A stretch of 59,764 nt of DNA from OLB7 sp966250335 (GTDB lineage: Bacteria; Bacteroidota; Ignavibacteria; OLB7): positions 1 through 59,764 of the forward strand of contig CBINGZ010000039.1 of the NCBI GenBank assembly GCA_966250335.1, read 5' to 3'. The notes under the pieces were generated by a model. That model saw nothing but the letters and a program-made list of their open reading frames with translations. It searched no databases and was not told where the DNA came from. Numbering within the stretch: the stretch's first letter is position 1; each line of letters opens with the position of its first letter. Shown here piece after piece: positions 8,296 through 17,600 of this stretch. Made by a program: the position numbers and the translations under genes.

Positions 8296-10434
8296 TCAGC
8301 GGCGGTCGGACATCAGCATCCGGGTGGAGGGACGCAGATCCTTCACATCGGCCATGATCCTCGCCTTGTCGAGATGCTGCTGGAGCAGATCGCTCCTGTA
8401 GCGCTCCCGGTAGGCGGCGGCGTAGCTCTCCCCCTCCTTCCTGAACTCCTCCTCCCCCGGCCCCGCCTTCTCCATAAGACGGAGGAAGTAATACCCGTGG
8501 GTTCCCCGCACCGGACCGCCGACGGAGCCGGACCCGGTGACCGCCACCAGGGAATCGAGGAGCGTCGGGTCCTCATCGGGGGGGGGGGTGAACGTTCTAT
8601 TCTGCATCACCAGCACGGCGGCGGCCGGCGTGATCTCCAGGATCTCGCCGAGCATCATCTCCGGCGTCAGCACGGAGGCGAGCTTCTCCACCTGCGGCTT
8701 CAGCATCTCGATCTGCCTGTCGCGCCGGGCGAGCGAGGTGACGTAGTTCGGGAACTGATCGAACGGCGGGATTCCCCCGCGACGCTCCCCGAGCACCCGC
8801 ATCACGGCGACCCTGTTGAACGGCAGCGTGAAGACCGCCACCTCCCCCACCTCCGCGTTGAAGGCGAACTCCCCCGTCACCAGCACGTCGCCGTAGAGCT
8901 GCAGACGTTCGATGATGGAGCTGTCGGCAACGATGCCGGGGTGGCTCCGCTGGAGCCGGGTCAGCATGGTGTCGATCGGCCTTCCTTCCCTCAGCGCGGC
9001 GGCGAAGCCCTCCGCATCGTTCATGACGGTCTTGATAGCCTCCCCCGAAGGAGCCAGGGGGAACCGCATCTCACGGATTCTGTAGCCGATCGTCGATTTC
9101 TCCTGCACCCGGATCAGATGGTACCCGAACGGCGTCCTCACCGGCCCCACGACCTCCCCCGTGTCGGCCGCGAACGCCGCATCCTCGAAGACCTTCAACA
9201 TCTTCCCCCGCCCGAAGTAGCCCAGATCCCCGCCGTGGCTCGCGCTTCCATCCTGCCCGAAGTACATCGCCCCCTCCACGAACGCCGAATCGCTCGTGAC
9301 CCGCTCCTTCAGAGCGGTGGCAAGATCGAGCGCCGTCTTCTCACCCGAGGAATCGATCTTGATCAGAATATGCCGCGCACGAAGGACCGTATCGCGAGAC
9401 TTCCCCATCGACTCGACGAAGAGAAGGATCGCATCCTGATCGCGATAGAACGGTCCGATGATGCTCCCCGGCTTCGACCGCTTCAGCGAGTCGATATACT
9501 CAGGGGGGAACTGCCCCAGCGACACCGGCTCATCCGGGAACCTGTCGGCCGGGAGCGAGCCCTGGATCTTTCCGACGAGCGAACGACGCGACCCGACCGG
9601 CGTCCCCTCCACCACCCGACGGACCGAGTCGACAAGAGTCATGCGCATCGCGCTGTCGGCCCGGCTGGGATTGACCGGAATGATCAACGTGGAGACCGAG
9701 CGCGCCGCCGGGAAGTTGTAGTCGGCCTTGTGGCGCTCGTAGTAGTCGCGCGCCTCCTGCGCCGTCATCGGCACCGCGCTGTCCGGGATCGATGTGTGGG
9801 AGACGAAGACGAGCGAACCGTTCAGCAGGCTCTTCTCGGCATAATATCGATATCGGATATCATCCTCGGTCAGCGGCTTCTCCTTCATCAGCGCGTCGGC
9901 CAGCCCCTCGCGGAGCATCTCGTTCCGCACGTACCGGATCACCTTCTCCAGATCCTCCGTCCACCGGCCGACGACCTCGTTCGTGGCCCCCTCCACCACC
10001 TTCGTGATCTTCCGGGGGTCGAGCACCACCGATCGGAAGATCTCCTCCTGAAACCCCGCGGCGCTGTCGGTGAAGACCTGCCGGATGAAATCGGGCGGTT
10101 TGGCCAGTATCCGATCCACCGCCTGCTGGCGCGTGACCACCACGTTCCGCTTCTCCGCCTCCTGCGCCGTCAGCTCGATGTTGACAAGATCGAGGAAATA
10201 TTGATCGTCCGTCGTCTGATCGATCTCCTCGGCGCTCCCCGCCTGCCGCTGGAACCTGACATGATCGCGCAGCAGCTGCTCGTACCGCTCGAACGGAATC
10301 GGTCTGCCGTTGACCACCGCTACCGCCCCTTTCGCGTCCGCCCCGGCGGGAGGCTTCCGATCCCCGGGCTGGGCGAGGAGGAGAGCGGGAACAAAAGCAA
10401 GGAGAAGAAACTGGAGAGGTATGCGTCGCATCAT
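8296..10434 (-). CDS. SurA/PpiD-like periplasmic peptidyl-prolyl cis-trans isomerase
   Basis: The protein has 712 residues from the ATG at 10434. An upstream in-frame ATG at 10458 would add eight residues, and neither has a clear ribosome site. A signal peptide (RRIPLQFLLLAFVPALLLAQ) is followed by a SurA-type helical N-domain containing 'VNGRPIPFERYEQLL'. A canonical parvulin (PpiC) domain lies at about 350-455 (RARHILIKID, 'GGDLGYFGRGKM', 'GYHLIRV'). More degenerate parvulin-like segments follow, including 'GYYFLRLMEKA' near the C-terminus. It should assist folding of outer-membrane and secreted proteins, which are abundant in this window. It is the second gene of a minus-strand pair with the lytic transglycosylase, although a hairpin lies between them. 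Confidence 0.88.
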   Translation of the reverse strand: MMRRIPLQFLLLAFVPALLLAQPGDRKPPAGADAKGAVAVVNGRPIPFERYEQLLRDHVRFQRQAGSAEEIDQTTDDQYFLDLVNIELTAQEAEKRNVVVTRQQAVDRILAKPPDFIRQVFTDSAAGFQEEIFRSVVLDPRKITKVVEGATNEVVGRWTEDLEKVIRYVRNEMLREGLADALMKEKPLTEDDIRYRYYAEKSLLNGSLVFVSHTSIPDSAVPMTAQEARDYYERHKADYNFPAARSVSTLIIPVNPSRADSAMRMTLVDSVRRVVEGTPVGSRRSLVGKIQGSLPADRFPDEPVSLGQFPPEYIDSLKRSKPGSIIGPFYRDQDAILLFVESMGKSRDTVLRARHILIKIDSSGEKTALDLATALKERVTSDSAFVEGAMYFGQDGSASHGGDLGYFGRGKMLKVFEDAAFAADTGEVVGPVRTPFGYHLIRVQEKSTIGYRIREMRFPLAPSGEAIKTVMNDAEGFAAALREGRPIDTMLTRLQRSHPGIVADSSIIERLQLYGDVLVTGEFAFNAEVGEVAVFTLPFNRVAVMRVLGERRGGIPPFDQFPNYVTSLARRDRQIEMLKPQVEKLASVLTPEMMLGEILEITPAAAVLVMQNRTFTPPPDEDPTLLDSLVAVTGSGSVGGPVRGTHGYYFLRLMEKAGPGEEEFRKEGESYAAAYRERYRSDLLQQHLDKARIMADVKDLRPSTRMLMSDRR

Positions 10435-10507
10435 GGAACGTTTGCCGAATGGATTCATGAGGGGCGGAATACTAACACTCCGGAGAGAGGGAAGGTTAGA
10501 GCGGGAA

Positions 10508-10538
10508 CGCGCGACGAGCCGTATGTGCTCGTCGCGCG
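10508..10538 (-). terminator. Hairpin between lytic transglycosylase and isomerase genes
   Basis: A perfect 12-bp stem (CGCGCGACGAGC / GCTCGTCGCGCG) with a 7-nt loop lies 36 bases after the transglycosylase stop. The following minus-strand sequence is not strongly T-rich, so it may only attenuate read-through into the isomerase gene. Confidence 0.5.
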
Positions 10539-10573
10539 GGAAAGGATCGATCGACCGGAACGAAGGGGAAACC

Positions 10574-11686
10574 TCAGCTTTTCGCCCCGGCAAGGATGCG
10601 GCCGCCGCCGGCCTTCTCCGTATACCGGGCCATGATCCGCTTGACGTAATCCCTGGTCTCCGCGAACGGCGGAATCCCCTTGTACTTGATCACGTTCCCC
10701 GGTCCGGCGTTGTACGCGGCAAGGGCGAACATCACGTTGCCGTTGAACTTCTGGAGCATGAGCTTCAGGTAGCGCACCCCTCCATCCAGCGACTGGTTCG
10801 GATTGGTCGGATCGCTCACCCCCATCATGTCGGCGGTTCCCGGAATCATCTGCGTCAGCCCCATCGCGCTGTCGACCGACATCGCCGTGGCGTTGAAGCC
10901 CGACTCCTGCTGCACCAGCGCGGCGATCAGAAACGGATCGATCTGATACTTGGCGCTGACCTTCTGGATCAGCTCGCGATACGGAACCTTCCAGGTCAGC
11001 TCCACCACGGCGTCCGGTCCCTCCGGCACCAGGATATCGCGCGGACGGAACGACCGCTCCTGCACGGCGACGCTGGTGGCGGGGGCGTAGAGGGCGCTTC
11101 TGGAGCGCTTCGCGGCGCGGGTCATGGTCGGGTTCCAGATGATCACGGAGATCACCGTGTTGTCGATCTTCTTCACGGCGCGGGCCACCGTCATGGTCCC
11201 GCCGGCGACCGGGTCGGAGATCGGGATGTTCCGGAACGTGAAGTCGAACCCGTACTGGGTCCTGTACCAGGCGGCGATCGACTCCACCGACGAGTCGCTG
11301 CTGAACTGGCGCGCCAGGGTCGGATCGCTCAGACCGCGCGTCGAGGTCCGGACCGCGAGCCCCTTCGCCGGAGATGTCTTCACCTGGAACGGCGACGCGA
11401 GCACCGGCTCCCTCCCCGTCGACGGGAGAATCCTGTGAACCTCCTCGCCCGGGATCAGATCGATATAGGCCGAAGTCAGCATGCCGAGCGTCTGCAGTTC
11501 GACGTCGAGCGCGGAGGAGAATTTCTTGGGAGCGGCGACCGGAAGCGAGGGGGAAACGGCGCCGATTGAAGGCTCCACGGCCGGTGAGTCGGGCCCCGAA
11601 AGGCCGGGGATCTGTGCCGGAGCAACCGTCGCCGATATCAGGGAAAAGGTGGAGATGAGCAGAAGCCGCTCAAAAACTCTTGTCAT
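10574..11686 (-). CDS. Secreted lytic transglycosylase (SLT domain)
   Basis: This 370-residue protein has a signal peptide (residues 1-25, ending TVAPAQ) and an unassigned middle region of about 200 residues. The C-terminal SLT/goose-lysozyme-like domain is at about 240-355. Glu261 in QQESGFN is the expected catalytic acid, followed by 'SAMGLTQMIPGT', 'GGVRYLKLML' and 'ALAAYNAGPGNV', all hallmarks of family 1 lytic transglycosylases. It cleaves peptidoglycan between MurNAc and GlcNAc to form 1,6-anhydro ends in the periplasm. The middle segment (SIAAWYRTQYGFDF ... ITVARAVKKIDN-like) resembles a small substrate-independent sensor fold, but I cannot name it. Confidence 0.9.
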   Translation of the reverse strand: MTRVFERLLLISTFSLISATVAPAQIPGLSGPDSPAVEPSIGAVSPSLPVAAPKKFSSALDVELQTLGMLTSAYIDLIPGEEVHRILPSTGREPVLASPFQVKTSPAKGLAVRTSTRGLSDPTLARQFSSDSSVESIAAWYRTQYGFDFTFRNIPISDPVAGGTMTVARAVKKIDNTVISVIIWNPTMTRAAKRSRSALYAPATSVAVQERSFRPRDILVPEGPDAVVELTWKVPYRELIQKVSAKYQIDPFLIAALVQQESGFNATAMSVDSAMGLTQMIPGTADMMGVSDPTNPNQSLDGGVRYLKLMLQKFNGNVMFALAAYNAGPGNVIKYKGIPPFAETRDYVKRIMARYTEKAGGGRILAGAKS

Positions 11687-12112
11687 GCGTTCCGTGTTTC
11701 GTGTGCGTACGTGATTCCTGAATGTCGCGCATCGGCCGAAGCGATCATCCCCTCATGAAGACGATCCCCCGGTATATTCATCATGGACGTAGTCTCTGCA
11801 GGCGCCGAAACCGCTCTTAACCGATCAAGCCCCCCGCCCGTTCCGGAGGGACCGGCTCGATTCGGAGCTACCCACGTAGAACGTACTGCCGGACCCGGAA
11901 TTGTCCCGAGTCGTCGAATCTACTTTCATGGTAGGAGACGGAAAAGTGAAAAAGGCTTAAATTTTATTAATTACAAAGGGTAGCCGTCCAATGATCTCCC
12001 TTCTTCTCCGGCCGGACGGCACACCGACTAACCGCCTCTCCTCCGGAATCGTTGAACTATCGTCCGAATGGACGTATCTTCGCGGCGGACAGCATCATCT
12101 AATCGTATCACG
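11687..12112. other. Divergent intergenic region, no gene seen
   Basis: It separates the minus-strand transglycosylase from the plus-strand acidic protein and should hold both promoters. An AT-rich patch (about 11955-11980) and a 7-bp inverted repeat GCCGTCC / GGACGGC (about 11983-12020) are visible. No coding frame has convincing composition. Confidence 0.4.
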
Positions 12113-12430
12113 ATGAACTCCGATACCTGGATCGACCGCCTCTACAACGACGAGTCGCTGACCGACAATCTTGAAGACGACGACGCCGAACGGCTTCTGA
12201 GCTGGGCCGAGTCGCAGTTGATGGAATGCGATTCCGACGGAGCGGCACAACAGTTGATCGAATCGATCAGGCTTCTGGACCATTATGTGGGAGAAGGGGA
12301 ATCGTTCGACGAACTCTTCACGGCGATGCGGGCCAACAGCCTGGCCCGCACCCACGATCCCGCTCCCGGAACGCCGCCGGAGATGGCCGATCCGCTCCTC
12401 GACGACATCTACCCGCTGGACAACAACTAG
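12113..12430 (+). CDS. Small acidic hypothetical protein
   Basis: The protein has 105 residues and is strongly acidic (SLTDNLEDDDAERLLSW, 'PLLDDIYPLDNN'), with two predicted helices and no signal peptide or membrane segment. I start it at the ATG at 12113 because the 15 residues further upstream are Ser/Arg-rich and unlike the rest. It ends 65 bases before the phospholipase-D-like gene and may share its transcript. I do not recognise the family; an adaptor-like or protein-interaction role is only a guess. Confidence 0.65.
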   Translation: MNSDTWIDRLYNDESLTDNLEDDDAERLLSWAESQLMECDSDGAAQQLIESIRLLDHYVGEGESFDELFTAMRANSLARTHDPAPGTPPEMADPLLDDIYPLDNN

Positions 12431-12495
12431 CTGGATCGTCCGGCTCCCGACACAGGGGAGGCGAAGTCCGCTCCCCCGATCACACTCACTTCCGC

Positions 12496-13671
12496 ATGGC
12501 TCGCAAGCGATCAAGCAAGAACGGCCGGCTTCTTCTCATCCTCCTTCTCGGATTCGCGGCGTACTACGCCGTGATGGAGTTCAGGAAGAGGAGGCCCGCC
12601 GGAGACGAGAGGGATCTCAATTCCGCCGTCGTGACGAACCTCCCGACCAACCGGGAACCGGACAACGAGGAGACCGACGGTCCCACGCCGGAGACCAGGG
12701 CCGACGGGAAGAGCGGAATCGAGGTCTTCTTCAGTTCCACCTACAGGAACGATCCCTCCGTCGGCGCCGCGGACGCCGCCAACATCGACCGCCGCCTTGC
12801 CTCGTTCATCGCCGGCGCCCGCAAGAGCCTCGACTGCGCCTTCTACGAACTGGAGTCGCAGCGGATCGCCGACGCCCTGATCGGGGCGCATGACCGCGGC
12901 ATACGGGTGCGGGTCGTGGGGGATGCCGACTACAAGGGGAACGAGGAGATGAAAGCGGTGATCGCCGCCGGGATTCCGGTCGTGTTCGACGAGCGCGGCG
13001 CCCTCATGCACAACAAGTTCGTGGTGGTCGACGGCGTCGCGGTCTGGACCGGCTCCTTCAACGCCACCGACAACTGCGCCTTCCGGAACAACAACAACGC
13101 GGTGGAGATACGCTCGGCCGAGCTGGCGGAGAACTACGCCCGCGAGTTCGCGGAGATGTTCGACCGGAAGGAGTTCGGACCGCGTTCCGCCAGTAACACC
13201 CCCCACAGCCTCGTCAGGATCGGGGAGGCGGAGATCTACAACTACTTCTCTCCGGAGGATGACGTCCCCCCCAAGATCATCAGGTACCTGAAGGCCGCCC
13301 GCAAGAGCATCCACTTCATGGCGTTCAGTTTCTCCGACGACGCGATGGGGGATGTCCTCATGGCGAAGAAGCGTGAGGGGATCGATGTTCAGGGGGTGGT
13401 GGAGAGCCGCGGCGCGGGCTCGGCGCACTCCGAGCTGGTACGGCTGCAGCCGGCGGGGGTCGATGTGCGGAAGGACGGCAACCGGTTCGTGATGCACCAC
13501 AAGGTCTTCATCATCGACGGCGTCTGGACGATCACCGGCAGCTACAACTTCTCCGCCTCAGCCGCCACGCAGAACGACGAAAACGTCCTGATCATCAAGG
13601 ACCAGGGGGTCGCGCGGCGGTTCGAGGAGGAGTATAAAAGGATCAGGGGGATGGCCGAGCCGTCGATCTGA
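12496..13671 (+). CDS. Phospholipase-D-like protein with two HKD motifs
   Basis: The protein has 391 residues from the ATG at 12496. An N-terminal membrane anchor (about residues 10-24, LLLILLLGFAAYYA) precedes two PLD half-domains. The first HKD motif is HNKFVVVDG (His172, Lys174, Asp179) and the second is HHKVFIIDG (starting at His334). Both are followed by the conserved 'TGSFN' or 'TGSYNFS'. Both active-site halves are intact, so it could act as a phosphodiesterase on phospholipid or nucleic acid. The membrane anchor and a single-strand-nuclease-like insert pattern (Nuc-type) leave both possible. The start is set by the positively charged MARKRSSKNGR segment before the anchor. Confidence 0.88.
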   Translation: MARKRSSKNGRLLLILLLGFAAYYAVMEFRKRRPAGDERDLNSAVVTNLPTNREPDNEETDGPTPETRADGKSGIEVFFSSTYRNDPSVGAADAANIDRRLASFIAGARKSLDCAFYELESQRIADALIGAHDRGIRVRVVGDADYKGNEEMKAVIAAGIPVVFDERGALMHNKFVVVDGVAVWTGSFNATDNCAFRNNNNAVEIRSAELAENYAREFAEMFDRKEFGPRSASNTPHSLVRIGEAEIYNYFSPEDDVPPKIIRYLKAARKSIHFMAFSFSDDAMGDVLMAKKREGIDVQGVVESRGAGSAHSELVRLQPAGVDVRKDGNRFVMHHKVFIIDGVWTITGSYNFSASAATQNDENVLIIKDQGVARRFEEEYKRIRGMAEPSI

Positions 13672-13694
13672 GTCCGACGGCTCCCGCCCGCTTC

Positions 13695-14348
13695 TCACAG
13701 CCGCTTCTTCGCATCCTCCTGCAAGCCTTTCTCGCGCACATTGCGCGCCGGGGTCACGACGCAGCGGCGATAGTCCGCCTCGGCGGAGGCTTCCAGATCG
13801 AGTTCCTCGTAGGCGCGGCCGCGCAGATAATAGATCTCCACGATATTTTCCGCCCCGCCGAGCGCGAGCGCGCGCCCCAGATGTTCGACCGCCTTCTCGA
13901 ACGACGCCGGCGGCAGACCGCCGTAGAGCGCCTTCGCCGCGTTCTTCTGCAGCCACCCCAGATCGGCCATGTAGAAATGCCAGCCGCCGAGCGTCATGTG
14001 CGCCTGACCGTTCTTCGGATCGAGCGCTATCGCCTTTTCGGCGTTATCCTTCACCACTCTGGAGAGCTGGACCCGCTCGGCGTTGGGAGCGACCAGCGCC
14101 AGACGCCCCGCCGCGTTCGCCACCCAGAGATATTCCGCCGAGACCTTCGGCCGCGCGACGACCGACGCCCTGGCGACCGCGTACGCCTTCCTGTAGGTTT
14201 CGGCCTGGGCCTCCTCGCTTGTCTGCTCGTCTCCGTGACGGACCAGATCACGCACCGCATGCCAGTCGGAACCGCTCGTCTGGAGCAGTGTGAGCGCGAG
14301 AAGAAGGCCCGGCGCGGCGCGGCGGGATAATCGGCGCGCGATATTCAT
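13695..14348 (-). CDS. Secreted TPR-repeat protein
   Basis: From the ATG at 14348 the protein has 217 residues. It begins with a signal-like segment (RRLSRRAAPGLLLALTLLQTSGS) followed by helical repeats of TPR type: 'EYLWVANAAGRLALVAP', 'AEKAIALDPKNGQAHMTLGGWHFYMA' and 'IYYLRGRAYEELDLEASAEADYRRCV'. TPR arrays mediate protein-protein contacts. The segment order resembles bacterial proteins related to the regulator-of-microtubule-dynamics (RMD) TPR family, but I hold that weakly. It converges with the PLD-like gene, only 23 bases apart with no clear terminator between. Confidence 0.72.
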   Translation of the reverse strand: MNIARRLSRRAAPGLLLALTLLQTSGSDWHAVRDLVRHGDEQTSEEAQAETYRKAYAVARASVVARPKVSAEYLWVANAAGRLALVAPNAERVQLSRVVKDNAEKAIALDPKNGQAHMTLGGWHFYMADLGWLQKNAAKALYGGLPPASFEKAVEHLGRALALGGAENIVEIYYLRGRAYEELDLEASAEADYRRCVVTPARNVREKGLQEDAKKRL

Positions 14349-14618
14349 GAAACTCTCCGGAAATCGGATTGGACCGTTCGGCGGAACCGCGACCGTCGCG
14401 GCCTCCCGGCTCCGCAACATCGGGAATCGACGGCTGCGGGGCAACGAGGTCCGGCGGGAACGAACTCCCATTGAGGCTTGGTCACACCGACGCCGAAGGG
14501 ATGAACGAAGCGCGAGAAGCCCATAGTCGGAAAACGATCACTGTGAAGAATGATTTCGCCGGTTCTTCCGCTACATTTATATTGTGCGTTCCTGGTGAAG
14601 TACAACCCCCGTTTAAGC

Positions 14619-17600
14619 ATGAGCACACATCGACTTCTTCGCGGACTTACGCTGCTCGCCTGCATCTCAGGCGTTCCCCTCGCCCTGGCTCAACAGCCGG
14701 TTTCCGATATCAACGGACATATGGGGATCGGCACCACGAAGCCGGACCCGTCGGCCATTCTCGATCTGACGTCGACGAACGCCGGTCTGCTGCTTCCGCG
14801 CATGACGCAGGCACAGATCGACGCGCTGGTCAACCCGGCGGTCGGGTTGATGGTGTTCAACAGCTCCACCAACGAGCTTGCCTACAACTTCGGCTCCCCC
14901 GGAGCGCCGAACTGGGTGTCGGTGGTGACCGATGATCCCGGTTCGATCGGCTCGGTGGCGTGGATGCTCGCGGGGAACCCGCTGAGCGGCGGCTCCCCCG
15001 GGGCGCCCAACGAGTTCCTCGGCTCCACCAACAACTACGACGTCATCCTCCGCTCGAACAACATCGAACGGATGCGGGTGGCGAGCACGGGCGAGGTCGG
15101 GGTCGCGACGACACCGGCCGCCGGCAGAACACTCCATGTGGGAGGAACCGGCGGGACGGCCAACGTCCGGATGGGATCGCTTTCGGGGACTCCCGTGACG
15201 ACCCCCTTCTCCCGCGGCGGAAACGACGGGGTTGTCGTGGCCGACGCCAACGGTGATCTGGTCAAGCGTCCGATCGAGATGATAGCTCCGAGCGGCTTCG
15301 ACGCGATCGCCAGCGGCGAGAACACCGCGGCGCAGATGCAGGTCGGCGCCGGGGCTTCGATCGAGCTGAGCGGCGGCACCGTGGAAGCCAACGAGTTCAG
15401 CTACAACGGCGCCGGGACCTCCGCAGTCGATCTCGATTCAGAGGTCGCCGGCATCCTGCCGGTTGCGAACGGTGGAACGAATTCGACGGCAACGCCGACC
15501 GCCGGAGGAATAGCCTACGGCAACGATACTGCTTATCTGTTCACCCCGGCGGGCCTTGCCGGCCAGGTGCTTGTTTCCGGCGGAGCCGGAGACCCCACCT
15601 GGGGGAACATCAGCGACAGCGCCTGGTCGAAGACGGGGAACAGCGGGACGACGGCGGGGACGCACTTCATCGGCACTCGTGACAACAAGGCATTCCAGAT
15701 CCATGTCGACAACGACAACACCAACGCAAGCGACGGTCGCGGGCGCGTCATGCGCTTCGAGCCCGGCAACGCCAGCCCGAATATCATCGGCGGCTATCAG
15801 GAAAACATCGCGACCGGCGGCGCCGGCGGCGCCACGATCAGCGGCGGCGGAGAGGTGGGGGCGCCCAACGCCATCGTCGGAGGGATGACGAACACGATCA
15901 GCGGCGGCCGCGCCAACACGATCATTTCGGGAATCATCGATGACGCCACGATCGGCGGCGGCAGCAGCAACATGATTACCGACACCAGCAGCGCTGCCAC
16001 GATCGGCGGCGGCTGGGGGAACACAACACGCGCGTACGCTGCCACGATCGGCGGCGGCAGCAACAACACGGTCGACACCAACGCGACCTACTCGACGATC
16101 GGCGGCGGTAACGCCAACGACATCAACGCCACTGCGAGCTACTCGACGATCGGCGGCGGCACCGGCAACAACATCGCCGCCGGCGCTTCATGGTCCACGA
16201 TCGCCGGCGGTGTGACGAACTCGATCACCGGTACCGGACAGCATTCGTTTATCGGCGGCGGATCGGAGAACACGGTCAGCAACGAATGGTCGGCCGTCAT
16301 CGGCGGCCGACTCAACAGTGTGAACGGCGGCTACTCGACGGTTCTGGGGGGCCAGGGGCTGACGCTCGGCGGCCAGAGATCGCTCGGATTCCTCGCGGCG
16401 AACAGCGGGTCGAACGACATGACCGTATCGATCAATGATGTGGTTGCCTTCGGCAACGCCGATCTGTGGCTCGCCAACAACGACAACGGCGCCTCCGCCC
16501 TCCGCTTCTACGAGGCGAACAGCACGACGGGAGCCTTCCCCGGAACGACAAACTTTACATCGTTCCAGGCGCAGGCGCAGACGGCCGATATCCAGTATAT
16601 CCTCCCCGATACGGCAGGGATCGCCGGCGACGTCCTCGCGGTCAGGTCGGTTGCGGGAACGCAGGTGACGCTTGACTGGGATGCCGTGGGGAGCGCCAGC
16701 GCGTGGTCGATGACAGGCAACGCCGGCACGACGGCCGGGATCAATTTCATCGGCACCACAGATGACGAGCCGTTCGAGATCCATGTCGACGAGGCCAACT
16801 CGAACGCAACCGACGGCCGCGGCCGGGTGATGCGCTACGAGCCGAACGCGACCAGCGCCAACATCATCGGCGGCTTTAAGGGGAACTCCGTCAGCGGCGG
16901 CGTGACCGCCGCGACCATTGCGGGCGGCGGGATCAACGGAGGCGCCAACAGCATCAGTTCCAACACCAGCACCATCAGCGGCGGCAGCGGCAACAGTATC
17001 GGAGCCTCCTCGATCAACGCCACCATCGGCGGCGGCCGGTCCAACCAGGTCGGCGCAAGCGCCGGCAACGGCACCGTCGGCGGCGGCCTCGGCAACGTCA
17101 TCACCTCCGGCGATCACGCGACGATCTCCGGCGGCTTCAACAACAGGGTCAACTCCGGCTCGTTCGGAGCCACGATGAGCGGCGGAACGAACAACTCGCT
17201 ATCGTCGCATACCTCGGTGATTGGCGGCGGCAACGGAAACAGCATCGGAACGTCGGCGCAGTTCTCGGGGATTCAGGGGGGGCACCAGAATACCATCGGC
17301 AATTCCTCCTTCGAGTCCACCATCTCCGGAGGGACAACGGATACTATCGAGACCTCTTCCCCGTATTCGACGATCGCCGGCGGTACCTCCAACAAGATCC
17401 GCTCCTCCTCTACGAGGAGCACGATCGGCGGAGGCTACGACAACGAGGTTGGGGGGGGAAATGGATCGACCATCAGTGGAGGCGTCTCCAATGTCATCAC
17501 CGGCCCCTATTCCGCTATTGCCGGCGGCCGCAGCCTGAGCATTGGAACCGGCAGCTTCGGGTTCAACGGCGACCCCTCCACCAACCAGACCGACCTGACG

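Noticed and set aside
15832..17540. CRISPR-like spaced repeats
   Set aside because: The repeated GATCGGCGGCGG-type tracts are codons of the IGGG peptide repeat in one long frame; spacing and unit sequence vary and no cas gene is near.
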